Assembly (NCBI RefSeq): GCF_900108345.1 | Contig: NZ_FNVV01000013.1 | Span: 302,142-366,141, forward strand | Direction: 5' to 3' | Length of the DNA: 64,000 nucleotides | DNA from: Bacteroides ndongoniae | GTDB lineage: Bacteria > Bacteroidota > Bacteroidia > Bacteroidales > Bacteroidaceae | In this document: one piece after another, positions 17,774-27,600 of the stretch | Position numbering within the stretch: the stretch's first letter is position 1 | How the letters are laid out: every line of letters begins with the position of its first letter | Notes under the pieces: generated by a model | What the model was told of the DNA's origin: nothing | The model's input: the letters and a program-made list of their open reading frames with translations, nothing else | The model's database searches: none | Position numbers and translations under genes: made by a program

Positions 17774-18982
17774 TTAACCTTCAAACATACGACTTCGAGC
17801 CAACATACAGGCTCCCACAATTCCGGCCTTGTCTTTTAGCTTGGAAGTCAGTATTATGGAATCTTTGTTTACTAAGTTTAGTGAATATTTTCGTACGGCT
17901 GTTTTTATTGGTTGTGCAATGTAGTCTCCTGTTAACGAAAGCGTTCCTCCTATGATGACTAGTTCTGGATTGAAGATATTTATCAGGCCAGCTATTTGTT
18001 TACCTAGTTTTTGGCCTATTTCTTCCACTATTTCGATGCACAGGGGATCTTCTTTGTTGACTGCTACTATCAAATCGTCTAAAGTGAGTGGGTTACCTTT
18101 ATCTTTTAATCTGTTGGATAAAATAGATGTTTCGCCTCTGCTTACTCTTTCTAGGAAAATGCGATGTAGTGCATTACCGGAAGCTTCTGTTTCTAAGCAG
18201 CCTTTTTTCCCGCAATGGCAGATGATTTCGTTGTCGAAAGCATTGACATGTCCGAATTCGCCAGAGAATCCGGACTTTCCGGTATATATCTTTCCGTCAA
18301 TGATAATACCTATGCCAAGTCCCCAACTAATATTGATAAAGATGATATTTTTTTCTCCTGTTACACATCCTTTCATATATTCTCCGTAGGTCATAGCTCG
18401 TGTATCGTTGTCGATACAGACTGGTTTGCCAATCTTTTCTGTCAGTACTTCAGCTAGTGGCTTCTCCGAGAAATTGAACATACTGAAACTGTAACCTGAT
18501 TCAGGATTGACCCGTCCGGAAATATTAATGCAGATATTCATGATTTTCTCTGCATTGATCTCTGCTTTCCTAATGAAATTTTTGACAAGTTTACATAGTT
18601 CTTCTAATGCTTCCGGAGTGTTATTAAATTTGTAGGGAATATTCATTTTCAGCTCCAGCATATCACCTTTAAAATTGATTAAGGCTATATTGATAGCAAA
18701 CTTTTTGATGTCTACTCCAATAAAATAGCCGGATTCGGGGTTGAGCCCATAGAGGCTGGGATGCCTTCCACCACTGGTTTCCAATTTACCATAATCATTG
18801 ATGTATCCTTCTTCACACATCTCTGTTATGAATTTGGTTACGGTCGGCACGCTCAAATCGAGTTCTTTAGAGAGATCTGTAATAGTAGAACTTCCATTAT
18901 ATATATAATGTGTAATTATTCTCTTTTTTAATAGGGCATTTTTGCTCCCTATCTCTATTTCTTTGAGTAATGCTTGTGCCAT
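17774..18982 (-). CDS. ROK-family transcriptional repressor (NagC/Mlc type)
   Basis: 402 residues from the ATG at 18982. It has an N-terminal winged helix-turn-helix (about 15-75, KKRIITHYIYNGSSTITDLS, LDLSVPTVTKFITEM), then a ROK sugar-kinase-like domain with the glycine-rich WGLGIGIIIDG loop and the structural zinc motif CHCGKKGCLE at about residue 255. The HTH and length mark it as a regulator rather than a kinase. It is divergent from the PUL; a palindrome found three times in the intergenic region, once over this gene's own -7 box, is the likely operator. The inducer is probably a sugar or sugar phosphate from the PUL pathway (inference). Confidence 0.92.
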   Translation of the reverse strand: MAQALLKEIEIGSKNALLKKRIITHYIYNGSSTITDLSKELDLSVPTVTKFITEMCEEGYINDYGKLETSGGRHPSLYGLNPESGYFIGVDIKKFAINIALINFKGDMLELKMNIPYKFNNTPEALEELCKLVKNFIRKAEINAEKIMNICINISGRVNPESGYSFSMFNFSEKPLAEVLTEKIGKPVCIDNDTRAMTYGEYMKGCVTGEKNIIFINISWGLGIGIIIDGKIYTGKSGFSGEFGHVNAFDNEIICHCGKKGCLETEASGNALHRIFLERVSRGETSILSNRLKDKGNPLTLDDLIVAVNKEDPLCIEIVEEIGQKLGKQIAGLINIFNPELVIIGGTLSLTGDYIAQPIKTAVRKYSLNLVNKDSIILTSKLKDKAGIVGACMLARSRMFEG

Positions 18983-19006
18983 ATTATCATTTCTTATTAG
19001 TATGCA

Positions 19007-19014
19007 CAAAGATA
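19007..19014 (-). promoter_or_regulatory. ROK gene -7 element
   Basis: Minus-strand TATCTTTG, read from 19014 to 19007, fits TAnnTTTG; the ATG is 24 bases downstream. It overlaps the first operator-like palindrome. Confidence 0.6.
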
Positions 19015-19030
19015 ATAAAATATTTCATTA
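19013..19030. promoter_or_regulatory. Putative ROK operator, copy 1
   Basis: TAATAAAATATTTCATTA differs by one base from the perfect palindrome at 19097-19114. It overlaps the ROK promoter, which suggests autoregulation. Confidence 0.6.
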
Positions 19031-19096
19031 ATTATTCATTAATTAATAACATAATAATTTCATTTATGTGATATATTTAATTATCTTGCCGATATA

Positions 19097-19114
19097 TAAT
19101 AAAATATTTTATTA
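19097..19114. promoter_or_regulatory. Putative ROK operator, copy 2 (perfect palindrome)
   Basis: TAATAAAATATTTTATTA is an exact 18-bp palindrome just upstream of the PUL -33 element. NagC/Mlc-type ROK repressors use AT-rich palindromic operators. Confidence 0.65.
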
Positions 19115-19118
19115 ATTT

Positions 19119-19150
19119 ATTGGATATAATTAAAATGATTAGTATATTTG
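19119..19150 (+). promoter_or_regulatory. PUL promoter
   Basis: ATTG at 19119-19122, a 20-base spacer, TATATTTG at 19143-19150. It is flanked by operator-like sites on both sides. Confidence 0.7.
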
Positions 19151-19160
19151 CGGCGTTATA

Positions 19161-19178
19161 TAATAAAATACTAATAAT
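19161..19178. promoter_or_regulatory. Putative ROK operator, copy 3 (half conserved)
   Basis: TAATAAAATACTAATAAT keeps the left half-site of the palindrome exactly and lies near the predicted transcription start, a position where binding would block RNA polymerase. Confidence 0.5.
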
Positions 19179-19181
19179 CTA

Positions 19182-20285
19182 ATGCAGATGGAAGCGAGTA
19201 GTAGAAGAGAGTTCATAAAAAAATCAGTTTTTGCGGGTGTGTCGTTACTGGCGGCTCCATCTTTATCGTATGCGTCATTATCTGAAAGAGAAGGGCAACA
19301 GCTTTTACAGGGGTCGGCTGGCAATTCTCAATTGATTGTACCTAAGTGTGGAGGATTGAAAATAACAGGGACTTTTTTGGATGAGATTTCACATGATATT
19401 CCTCATCAGAATTGGGGACCAAAAGAATGGGAACTTGATTTCCGTTATATGAAATCTATTGGTATAGATACTGTTATTATGATCCGTTCTGGTTATCGAA
19501 AGTTTGTTACTTATCCGTCGAAGTATTTGCTTGGTAAGGGTTGCTATATGCCTTCGGTTGATTTACTTGAAATGTATTTGAAGTTGGCGGAGAAGTATGG
19601 CATGAAGTTCTATTTCGGTTTGTACGATTCTGGGCGTTATTGGGATACTGGCGACTTGAGTTGTGAGATAGAGGATAACAAGTATGTGATAGATGAAGTG
19701 TGGGAGGAGTATGGTAGTCGTTTCGATAGTTTTGGAGGATGGTATATCAGTGGTGAAATCAGTCGGGCTACAAAAGGAGCTATTACGGCTTTTCATGCTT
19801 TAGGCAAACAGTGTAAGGATGTCTCAGGTGGCTTGCCGACTTTTATTTCGCCTTGGATTGATGGTAAGAAGGCTATTATGGGAACAAGTAAGTTGACCAA
19901 AAAGGAAACGGTATCTGTACGACAGCATGAACAAGAATGGAATGAGATATTCGATGGTATTCATGATGTTGTTGACGCTTGTGCATTTCAGGATGGGCAT
20001 ATTGATTATGATGAACTGGATGCATTTTTTGAAGTAAATAAGAAGTTGGCTGATAAATATAGTATGAAGTGTTGGACAAATGCAGAAACTTTCGATCGTG
20101 ATATGCCTATCCATTTTCTGCCGATTAAGTTTGATAAGCTCCGCTTGAAGTTGGAAGCGGCCAAGCGTGCCGGATATGACAAGGCTATTACTTTCGAGTT
20201 TTCTCATTTCATGAGTCCGCAGTCGGCTTATATTCAGGCCGGACATTTGTATGACAGATACAAAGAATATTTCGAGATGGATTAA
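19182..20285 (+). CDS. DUF4434-like TIM-barrel protein with twin-arginine leader
   Basis: 367 residues. The N-terminus SRREFIKKSVFAGVSLLAA is a twin-arginine signal with cleavage near SYA, unusual in PULs, where Sec lipoproteins dominate. The body (ITGTFLDEI..., YMKSIGIDTVIMI, LAEKYGMKFYFGLYDSG) has the DUF4434-like pattern, a presumed (beta/alpha)8 barrel. Two candidate catalytic glutamates are E192 in GWYISGE and E302 in TNAETF, in the same contexts as in the other three DUF4434-like proteins of this locus. It is the first gene after the ROK-controlled promoter. A glycosidase role is inference. Confidence 0.82.
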   Translation: MQMEASSRREFIKKSVFAGVSLLAAPSLSYASLSEREGQQLLQGSAGNSQLIVPKCGGLKITGTFLDEISHDIPHQNWGPKEWELDFRYMKSIGIDTVIMIRSGYRKFVTYPSKYLLGKGCYMPSVDLLEMYLKLAEKYGMKFYFGLYDSGRYWDTGDLSCEIEDNKYVIDEVWEEYGSRFDSFGGWYISGEISRATKGAITAFHALGKQCKDVSGGLPTFISPWIDGKKAIMGTSKLTKKETVSVRQHEQEWNEIFDGIHDVVDACAFQDGHIDYDELDAFFEVNKKLADKYSMKCWTNAETFDRDMPIHFLPIKFDKLRLKLEAAKRAGYDKAITFEFSHFMSPQSAYIQAGHLYDRYKEYFEMD

Positions 20286-20420
20286 TTTGCTCCGTTAGAG
20301 AATTTGACCGTTATTGATGAGATAAACCGATAGCTTCAAAGTATGGAACCAGCGGTTTCATCAGTTCTTGAATGGTTAGAGATAATGCATTGATTTTCTT
20401 ATAGATTAACTTTAATAGGT
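20286..20420 (+). other. Gap with a hairpin before the MFS gene
   Basis: GATGAGATAAACCG pairs with CGGTTTCATC (one bulge) at about 20317-20361. There is no T run and no consensus promoter. Confidence 0.35.
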
Positions 20421-21821
20421 ATGAAAACAGATATAAATTTTTCTTATTTGGTATTCCTTTCTGTCGTAGCGGCTTTGGGAGGATTCTTGTTCGGATATGA
20501 TGCGGCGGTTATTTCGGGCACCATATCGCTGGTGACGACGCAATTTAGGCTTGACCAGATTCAGACGGGATGGTTTGTCGGTTGTGCTTTGGTAGGTTCT
20601 ATCATCGGGGTGTTGTTTGCCGGCAAATTGAGCGACCGTTATGGACGTAAGATTACGATGCTGATAGCTGCTTTGTTCTTTTCGGTGTCAGGCATAGGAT
20701 GTGCATTTGCCGGCGGATTCGATCAATTGGTGGTAGCTCGTGTGTTGGGTGGGGTAGGAATCGGAGTAGTGTCTATTGTGTCACCACTCTATATATCCGA
20801 GGTTTCTATTGCGCGTTATCGGGGGCGATTGGTGTCACTTTATCAATTGGCGGTAACTTTGGGTTTTCTTGGTGCTTATTTGGCCAATTATCAACTCCTG
20901 CATTTCTCACAGAGTGGTGCTTCGCTTGGTAGTGGTTGGATGAATACAATTTTGGTGTCCGAAGTTTGGCGGGGTATGTTGGGCTTTTCTTGTGTTCCTT
21001 CGTTGTTGTTCTTCCTTGTGGTGTTGTTTATTCCCGAAAGTCCCCGCTGGCTTGTGCTCAAGTGTCGTGACGACAAGGCGCTTGGTGTTTTTCGCAAGAT
21101 ATATCTTTTATCTCGGGATGCAGTTGTGCAGCTTAGCGAGACAAAGTCTGTGGTTCAATCTGAAAGCAAATCCGATTGGAAATTCTTGTTGCAACCCGGC
21201 ATCCTGAAGGCGGTATTGATTGGTGCGGCTATTGCTATTTTGGGACAGTTCATGGGTGTGAATGCTGTACTTTATTACGGTCCTTCCATTTTTGAAGAAG
21301 CGGGTCTGTCTGGCGGTGATGCTTTGTTTAGTCAGGTATTGGTAGGTATCGTTAATGCAGTGACAACTGTGATTGCAGTCTTTATTATTGACCGCGTCGG
21401 TCGTAAGAAACTTGTTTATTATGGGGTTTCGGGTATGGTGTTGTCATTACTGTTGATTGGTTTCTATTTTCGTTTTTCAGAAGTATTAGGCTTATCTAAC
21501 AGCTTTTTGTTGTTTTTCTTTCTGTTTTATGTGTTTTGCTGTGCTATTTCCATTTCGGCCGTCATTTTTGTACTGTTGTCCGAGATGTATCCTACTCGTA
21601 TCCGTGGTATAGCTATGTCTATTGCAGGTTTTGCTCTTTGGGTAGGTACGTATTTGGTGGGTCAGCTTACTCCTTGGATGTTACAAAATCTGACTCCTGC
21701 TGGCACTTTCTTATTATTCGCATTTATGTGTGTTCCATATATATTGATAGTTTGGAAATTAGTTCCTGAAACAACAGGTAAATCGCTGGAAGAAATTGAG
21801 CGTTATTGGATGAAAAAATGA
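20421..21821 (+). CDS. MFS sugar porter (XylE/GLUT-like)
   Basis: Inner-membrane sugar:proton symporter-type transporter, 466 residues with about 12 membrane segments. Sugar-porter signatures are present: GGFLFGYDAAVISG in helix 1, KLSDRYGRK and IDRVGRKK in the cytoplasmic loops, PESPRWLV after helix 6, and PETTGKSLEEIE at the C-terminus. In the PUL it would import the monosaccharide released in the periplasm. DNA composition here is less AT-rich than in the next gene. Confidence 0.93.
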   Translation: MKTDINFSYLVFLSVVAALGGFLFGYDAAVISGTISLVTTQFRLDQIQTGWFVGCALVGSIIGVLFAGKLSDRYGRKITMLIAALFFSVSGIGCAFAGGFDQLVVARVLGGVGIGVVSIVSPLYISEVSIARYRGRLVSLYQLAVTLGFLGAYLANYQLLHFSQSGASLGSGWMNTILVSEVWRGMLGFSCVPSLLFFLVVLFIPESPRWLVLKCRDDKALGVFRKIYLLSRDAVVQLSETKSVVQSESKSDWKFLLQPGILKAVLIGAAIAILGQFMGVNAVLYYGPSIFEEAGLSGGDALFSQVLVGIVNAVTTVIAVFIIDRVGRKKLVYYGVSGMVLSLLLIGFYFRFSEVLGLSNSFLLFFFLFYVFCCAISISAVIFVLLSEMYPTRIRGIAMSIAGFALWVGTYLVGQLTPWMLQNLTPAGTFLLFAFMCVPYILIVWKLVPETTGKSLEEIERYWMKK

Positions 21822-21849
21822 AGAATGACCTTAAATTATAAAATATAAA

Positions 21850-23370
21850 ATGAAGATTAAGAATTGTTTGCTAATTGGTTGCATGATAGCAACTTTATGC
21901 TCTTGTAATGCTAATCAGAATGGAATGATGAACGTTACTTTATCAAAAGACATATTATTTGATAAAGTGAAAGGCGCTTGGGCTGGACAGATAATAGGCT
22001 GTACATATGGTGGACCAACAGAGTTTAAGTATTTGTCACAGATGATTCCTGATTCGGTCAGAATTCCTTGGGGATCTGGCGAAATTAAGAAGTGGTATGA
22101 TGCTGGTGGAGGATTGTATGATGATATTTACGTTGATTTGACTTTTGTGGAAACTATTGAAAAATGTGGTTTGGATGCACCGACCGACTCATTTGCTGTA
22201 GCGTTCTTGGGCAAGGACTATCCTTTGTGTCATGCTAATCAGATGGCTCGTTACAATCTTTTAAGGGGGATAGAACCTTCGAAATGTGGGCATTGGCATA
22301 ATAATCCTCATGCAAATTGCCTGGATTTTCAAATAGAAGCGGATTTTGCAGGAATTATGTCGCCTGGTATGGTGAATAGTGCTACAGAAATTTGTGATCG
22401 TGTAGGGCATATTATGGCTTATGGAGATGGATGGTATGGAGGAGTATATGTCGCGGCTATGTATTCTTTGGCATATGTAAGTGATGATGTTGAGTATGTT
22501 GTGACAGAAGCATTGAAAGTCGTTCCTGAAAGAAGCCGTTTTTATGAATGTATGTCAGATGTGATTAGATGGAGTAAACTGTATCCAGATAATTGGAAAG
22601 AATGTTGGGAGAGAATTGAGAAGAAATGGGGTGACAATGATATTGCCTGTCCTGATGGAGTAGAAATGCCGTTTAACATTGAAACTTATGTCAATGGTGC
22701 ATATATTGTTTTGGGCTTACTTTATGGAAAAGGTGATTTTGAAAGAACGATTGATATATCTACACGAGCAGGACAAGATTCAGATTGTAATCCTGCTTCT
22801 TCCGGAGGAATATTGGGGGCAATGATAGGTTATGATCATCTTCCGGAGAAATATAAACAGGAGTTGTCTGTGGTAGAGGATCTCCCTTTTAACAATACAG
22901 TAAGTTTTAAAAAAGGTTGTGAATTAAGTTTTAATCATGCTTTGCAGATGGTAGAAAGAGAAGGAGGAAAAGTAGATGGTGGCAATGTCAAAATAGCGTA
23001 TCAATCTCCCCAACCAGTACCGTTAGAAGTTTCTTTTGAAGGCTTGAAATTGGATCGGAAATTTATTGTAGAAAATTGGGTGAAGGATTTTCGGTCGGTT
23101 GAATTTAATGGTGTTGGCGCTGTTATTCGTGGCGAACTTAAAGGTGAGAATATTCCTGAAAATTATGTCGCTGAGTTGGATATATATTTTAATGCAAAAT
23201 TGGTGGAAAGATGTTTGCTCCCATCGAAATATAATCATCGTAAACATGAATTGTTTTTTAATTATACACAACCTTATGGAAACTATAAAATAACGTGTAA
23301 ATGGATGAATCCGATAAAAGGTGCTGATATTTGGATAAGGGATGTGATTACTTATACAGTAGATGAATAA
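21850..23370 (+). CDS. ADP-ribosylglycohydrolase-family lipoprotein
   Basis: 506 residues. The N-terminus (LIGCMIATLCSCN) is a lipoprotein leader with C19 or so as the likely lipidated residue, so it acts in the periplasm or at the surface, not on cytosolic ADP-ribosyl proteins. The ADP-ribosylglycohydrolase (DraG) core runs about 35-350: GAWAGQIIGCTYGG, Y90-DDIYVD96, and the C-terminal metal motif D310-SDCN314 where DraG enzymes normally have D-x-D-T. A beta-sandwich-like domain fills about 380-506. The altered motifs and the PUL context suggest a glycosidase for another N- or O-glycoside (inference). Confidence 0.88.
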   Translation: MKIKNCLLIGCMIATLCSCNANQNGMMNVTLSKDILFDKVKGAWAGQIIGCTYGGPTEFKYLSQMIPDSVRIPWGSGEIKKWYDAGGGLYDDIYVDLTFVETIEKCGLDAPTDSFAVAFLGKDYPLCHANQMARYNLLRGIEPSKCGHWHNNPHANCLDFQIEADFAGIMSPGMVNSATEICDRVGHIMAYGDGWYGGVYVAAMYSLAYVSDDVEYVVTEALKVVPERSRFYECMSDVIRWSKLYPDNWKECWERIEKKWGDNDIACPDGVEMPFNIETYVNGAYIVLGLLYGKGDFERTIDISTRAGQDSDCNPASSGGILGAMIGYDHLPEKYKQELSVVEDLPFNNTVSFKKGCELSFNHALQMVEREGGKVDGGNVKIAYQSPQPVPLEVSFEGLKLDRKFIVENWVKDFRSVEFNGVGAVIRGELKGENIPENYVAELDIYFNAKLVERCLLPSKYNHRKHELFFNYTQPYGNYKITCKWMNPIKGADIWIRDVITYTVDE

Positions 23371-23443
23371 TAAAAAATATGAAGAGATTAACGAATATTA
23401 GTTTGATAGAGGCTCTTGACTATCTAATTTAAAAACGGAAAAA

Positions 23444-24637
23444 ATGATGGATTTTGAAAGACTGGCAAATCAGTACAGAGATGAACTTTTAGATAAGGTT
23501 CTTCCTTTTTGGTTGGATCATTCGCAGGATCGTGAATTTGGAGGATATTTCACTTGTCTGAAGCGTAATGGTGATGTGTTTGATACAGATAAGTTTATTT
23601 GGTTGCAGGGGCGTGAAGTGTGGATGTTCTCCATGCTTTACAATAAAGTGGAACAAAAGCAAGAGTGGCTGGATTGTGCCGTTCAAGGTGGTGAATTCCT
23701 GAAGAAGTATGGGCATGACGGAAACTATAATTGGTATTTCTCTCTCGATCGTGAGGGGCATCCTTTAGTAGAACCTTACAACATCTTCTCTTATACGTTT
23801 GCTACGATGGCATTTGGACAGTTGAGTTTGGCTACCGGAAAACAGGAGTATGCAGAGATTGCCAAGAAGACGTTTGATATTATTCTTTCAAAGGTGGACA
23901 ATCCGAAAGGAAAGTGGAACAAGCTGCATCCAGGCACCCGCAATCTGAAAGGATTTGCATTACCTATGATTCTTTGTAATCTCGCATTGGAAATAGAGCA
24001 TTTGCTTGACGAAGAGTTTTTAGTGAAGACGATGGATACTTGTATTCACGAAGTAATGGATGTTTTCTATCGTCCTGAACTAGGAGGAATAATCGTAGAA
24101 AATGTTTTATCTGACGGTTCTCTGTCTGATTCTTTCGAAGGTAGACAGGTAACCCCCGGTCATGCTATTGAAGCCATGTGGTTCATTATGGATTTGGGCA
24201 GACGTCTTGGACGCCCGGAACTGATTGAGAAGGCTAAAAACATCACTTTGACCATGCTCAATTATGGGTGGGATAAACAATATGGTGGAATCTTTTATTT
24301 TATGGATCGTTTGGGTAATCCTCCTCAGCAGCTTGAATGGGATCAAAAACTGTGGTGGGTACATATTGAGACTTTGATTTCGCTTTTGAAGGGTTATTAT
24401 CTGACAGGAGACAAGCAATGTTTGGAGTGGTTTGAGGAAGTGCACGATTATGTGTGGTCGCACTTTAGAGATGAAAAATATCCTGAGTGGTATGGTTATC
24501 TGAACCGTCGTGGTGAGGTACTTCTTCCTCTGAAAGGTGGTAAATGGAAAGGATGTTTTCATGTACCTCGTGGACTTTATCAGTGTTGGAAGGTGCTGGA
24601 AGAAATAGGTTCTCAGAATAAGAATGGAATGGTATAG
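23444..24637 (+). CDS. N-acylglucosamine 2-epimerase family enzyme
   Basis: 397 residues, cytoplasmic (no signal), (alpha/alpha)6 barrel of the AGE/RnBP family, which interconverts ManNAc and GlcNAc; relatives act on mannose, glucose or cellobiose. Family motifs are present: FIWLQGREVWMFSMLYN, the HPGTRNLKGFALPM segment, TPGHAIEAMWFIMDLG and the late FHVPRGLYQCW. Length fits AGE better than cellobiose 2-epimerase, but substrate is not provable here. No NanA-type lyase or sugar kinase gene is present in the locus. Confidence 0.88.
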   Translation: MMDFERLANQYRDELLDKVLPFWLDHSQDREFGGYFTCLKRNGDVFDTDKFIWLQGREVWMFSMLYNKVEQKQEWLDCAVQGGEFLKKYGHDGNYNWYFSLDREGHPLVEPYNIFSYTFATMAFGQLSLATGKQEYAEIAKKTFDIILSKVDNPKGKWNKLHPGTRNLKGFALPMILCNLALEIEHLLDEEFLVKTMDTCIHEVMDVFYRPELGGIIVENVLSDGSLSDSFEGRQVTPGHAIEAMWFIMDLGRRLGRPELIEKAKNITLTMLNYGWDKQYGGIFYFMDRLGNPPQQLEWDQKLWWVHIETLISLLKGYYLTGDKQCLEWFEEVHDYVWSHFRDEKYPEWYGYLNRRGEVLLPLKGGKWKGCFHVPRGLYQCWKVLEEIGSQNKNGMV

Positions 24638-24655
24638 TTTTAACTTTAAATTTGA

Positions 24656-27600
24656 ATGATAATGAAAAACAGATGTTTTATTTTACTGCTCTTTTTATCT
24701 GCTCTTATGAGTATAAAGGCTATTGCTCAGATTAGAGTGGAAGGAAATGTTTTTGATGAAGCAGATAATCCTTTAATTGGAGTTTCTGTTTTTACGGAAG
24801 ATCGTAAGGTTGGTACTGTGACAAATGCAGATGGACATTTTGTTATTATGGTGCCTCATGCTAAAGCTAACCTGACATTCTCTTACATCGGATACACAAC
24901 GCGGAAGGTATCTCTGAATGGTGAGAGGATTCTGAAAGTGGTAATGAAGGAAGATTCTGAATTATTGGATGAAGTGGTGGTTGTAGGATATGGTACGCAG
25001 AAGAAAATAAATGTGACTGGTGCTATTGCTCAGGTTGATAATAAAGAACTAAAGATGGCACCAAGTGGAAATTTGTCTTCAATGTTGGCAGGTCGTCTTC
25101 CTGGTTTGATAACAAAACAAAGTAGTGGTCAACCTGGTCATGATGGTTCTAGTTTGTATATTCGTGGAAATGGCGCAGGCGATGGTAGTCCTCTTATTGT
25201 CATAGATGGTGTTGTAACTGATTATTTCCCATCTTTTACGCAAGATGAAGTAGAGTCCATTACAATATTGAAAGATGCAACTGCAGCAGCGGTTTATGGG
25301 GTACGTGCAGCAGCAGGTGTAATATTGGTTACGACAAAGCGTGGAGAAATACAGAAACCTACAGTAACGGTTAATTCGGCTGTTACATTAAGCCAAAATA
25401 CTAATTTCCCTAAATTTCTGAACGGTTCAGATTATGCATATTGGTATAATATGGCTCAACGTATGGATGGGGTAGCTGAAGAGAATTTGCGCTTTACAGC
25501 TGGTGAAATTGACCGTATAAATAATCCTGGTCCGGAAGAAAGTGTTTATGGAAATACGGACTGGTTCGATTTATTATTTAAAGATATTGCTCCTACTTAT
25601 ACAAATAATGTTTCTATTTCGGGAGGTACAGAGAAACTAAAATTCTTTGCTTCGGTGGGGGCATATAATCAGCAGGGTATTATAGATAGAACTTCTTATG
25701 ATAAATATAATTTTCGTTCTAATATGGACGCTAAGGTGACGGATAATTTTGATTTATCGTTTGATTTGTCAGGTTATGTGTCGAATGAAAATGAGCCGGG
25801 AGCTTCTGCAGGTGTAGGATCATATGCTTCTATTTTTCAGCAAGCAATGTTGTCTTATCCTTATTTGCAACCTTATACAGCAAGTGGTATGCCAGTAGGT
25901 AGTATCAATTTAGATGGTAATGGCAATAATAATCCGATTGCAGCACGAGACCTTTCTGGAAAAAATAATATTAAAAAGACCTATTTTCAAGGTAATGTAT
26001 CCATGCGTTATAAATTGCCGTTTGTCAAAGGATTAAGTTTAAAATTGAATGCATCGTATGTGAAAAATTATACAATGCAGAAAAAATATCTATTGACGTA
26101 TGATTTAGCATGTTGGAATCAGTCTACTCGTTCTTGGGATGTTCAGAATGGACGTGTTGCTAATAAGGTACAGTTAAATCAATGGTTTACGGATAATCAA
26201 GGTTATACAATTCAACCAGCAGTTGAATATTCGAATAAATTTGGTAAACATGCTGTTTCGGGACTGTTCTTGTATGAATTTTCAAGAGCTGATGAATCAA
26301 GTCTTTCGGCGGGAAGGGAAGATTTTCCTATTACAGATATTATGGATATGAGTTATGGTTTGACAGTAAATGAAAATTTGGTTAAAGGCGGGCACGGATT
26401 GGATAAAAGGGCTGGTTATGTAATGCGTCTTAACTATGCATATGATGACAAATATTTGTTGGAGATAACAAGCCGAATAGATGCTTCTACAGCTTTGCCG
26501 AAAAAATATAGGTGGGGAGTATTTCCCGGTATTTCTGTTGGTTGGAGAATTTCTCAGGAAGATTTTTTCAGAGAATCTGTTCCTTTCGTTGAGAATCTGA
26601 AGCTGCGTGCTTCTATTGGACGTTTAGGAAGTGATCGGGCCATTAGTAATACAATGACCTATTTTTCTACGGCAACTTTGTCTGCTGATCCCATAGTAAT
26701 ATTTGGCTCAGAACCTCAAAAATATTTAGGTACAAGTCGTCCTGTTAATCCTTTGTTAAAATGGGAATTGACAGATACATATAATGTGGGTATTGAATCA
26801 AGTATGTTGAATGGACTTTTGGGTGTTGAACTGGATGTCTTTTATATGAAAACAACACGTTCGCTCGAATCACAATCAGGAAGTTTCCCTCCTTCTTTAG
26901 GAAATTATTATCCTGCATATATAAATTATGGTTCGCATGATAACCGTGGTTTTGAATTGGTATTGACACATCGTAATCGCATTAAGGACTTTAATTATAG
27001 TGTTAGGGGAAATATTTCGTGGGCACGGAATAAAATATTGAAAATGACAGAGGATCCTAATGTCCCTAATTATCGTCGTAGTACGGGACGTCCTATGGGT
27101 GAGTATTGGGGATTTGTAGCAGAAGGATTGTTTCAGTCAGAAGAGGAAATAGCTCAAAGTGCAATTTATGGTCCGACTTTACCGGGAGATATAAAATTGA
27201 AGGATATAAATGGTGATGGGAAAATTACGATGGATCAGGATATGGTTCCCATAGGCCGTAGCAGTACACCGGAAATGATGTACGGTTTAAATATTGCTGC
27301 TGATTGGAAAGGAATAGACTTCTCTATGTTGCTCCAGGGTGCGGCCTTGTTCGATGTAAACTTGTGCGGAATATATTCTGGTGTTGGCTATGATAATACT
27401 TTTTATACTAAACCTTTTTATTGTGATGGGAATTCACCCTATTATTTGGTGGAAGGTGCTTGGAGACCTGATCATACGGATGCGGAATATCCTCGTTTAG
27501 GTATCGTTTCTCGGGATAATGGTGGTAAAATGTCGTCTTGGTGGGTTGAAAACGGTGCATATGTACGTTTGAAAAGTCTTCAATTAGGTTATACTATCCC

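Noticed and set aside
23371..23443. Possible small gene between ADPRH and epimerase genes
   Set aside because: The gap has a short ATG frame (near 23379) that stops quickly; no coding evidence.
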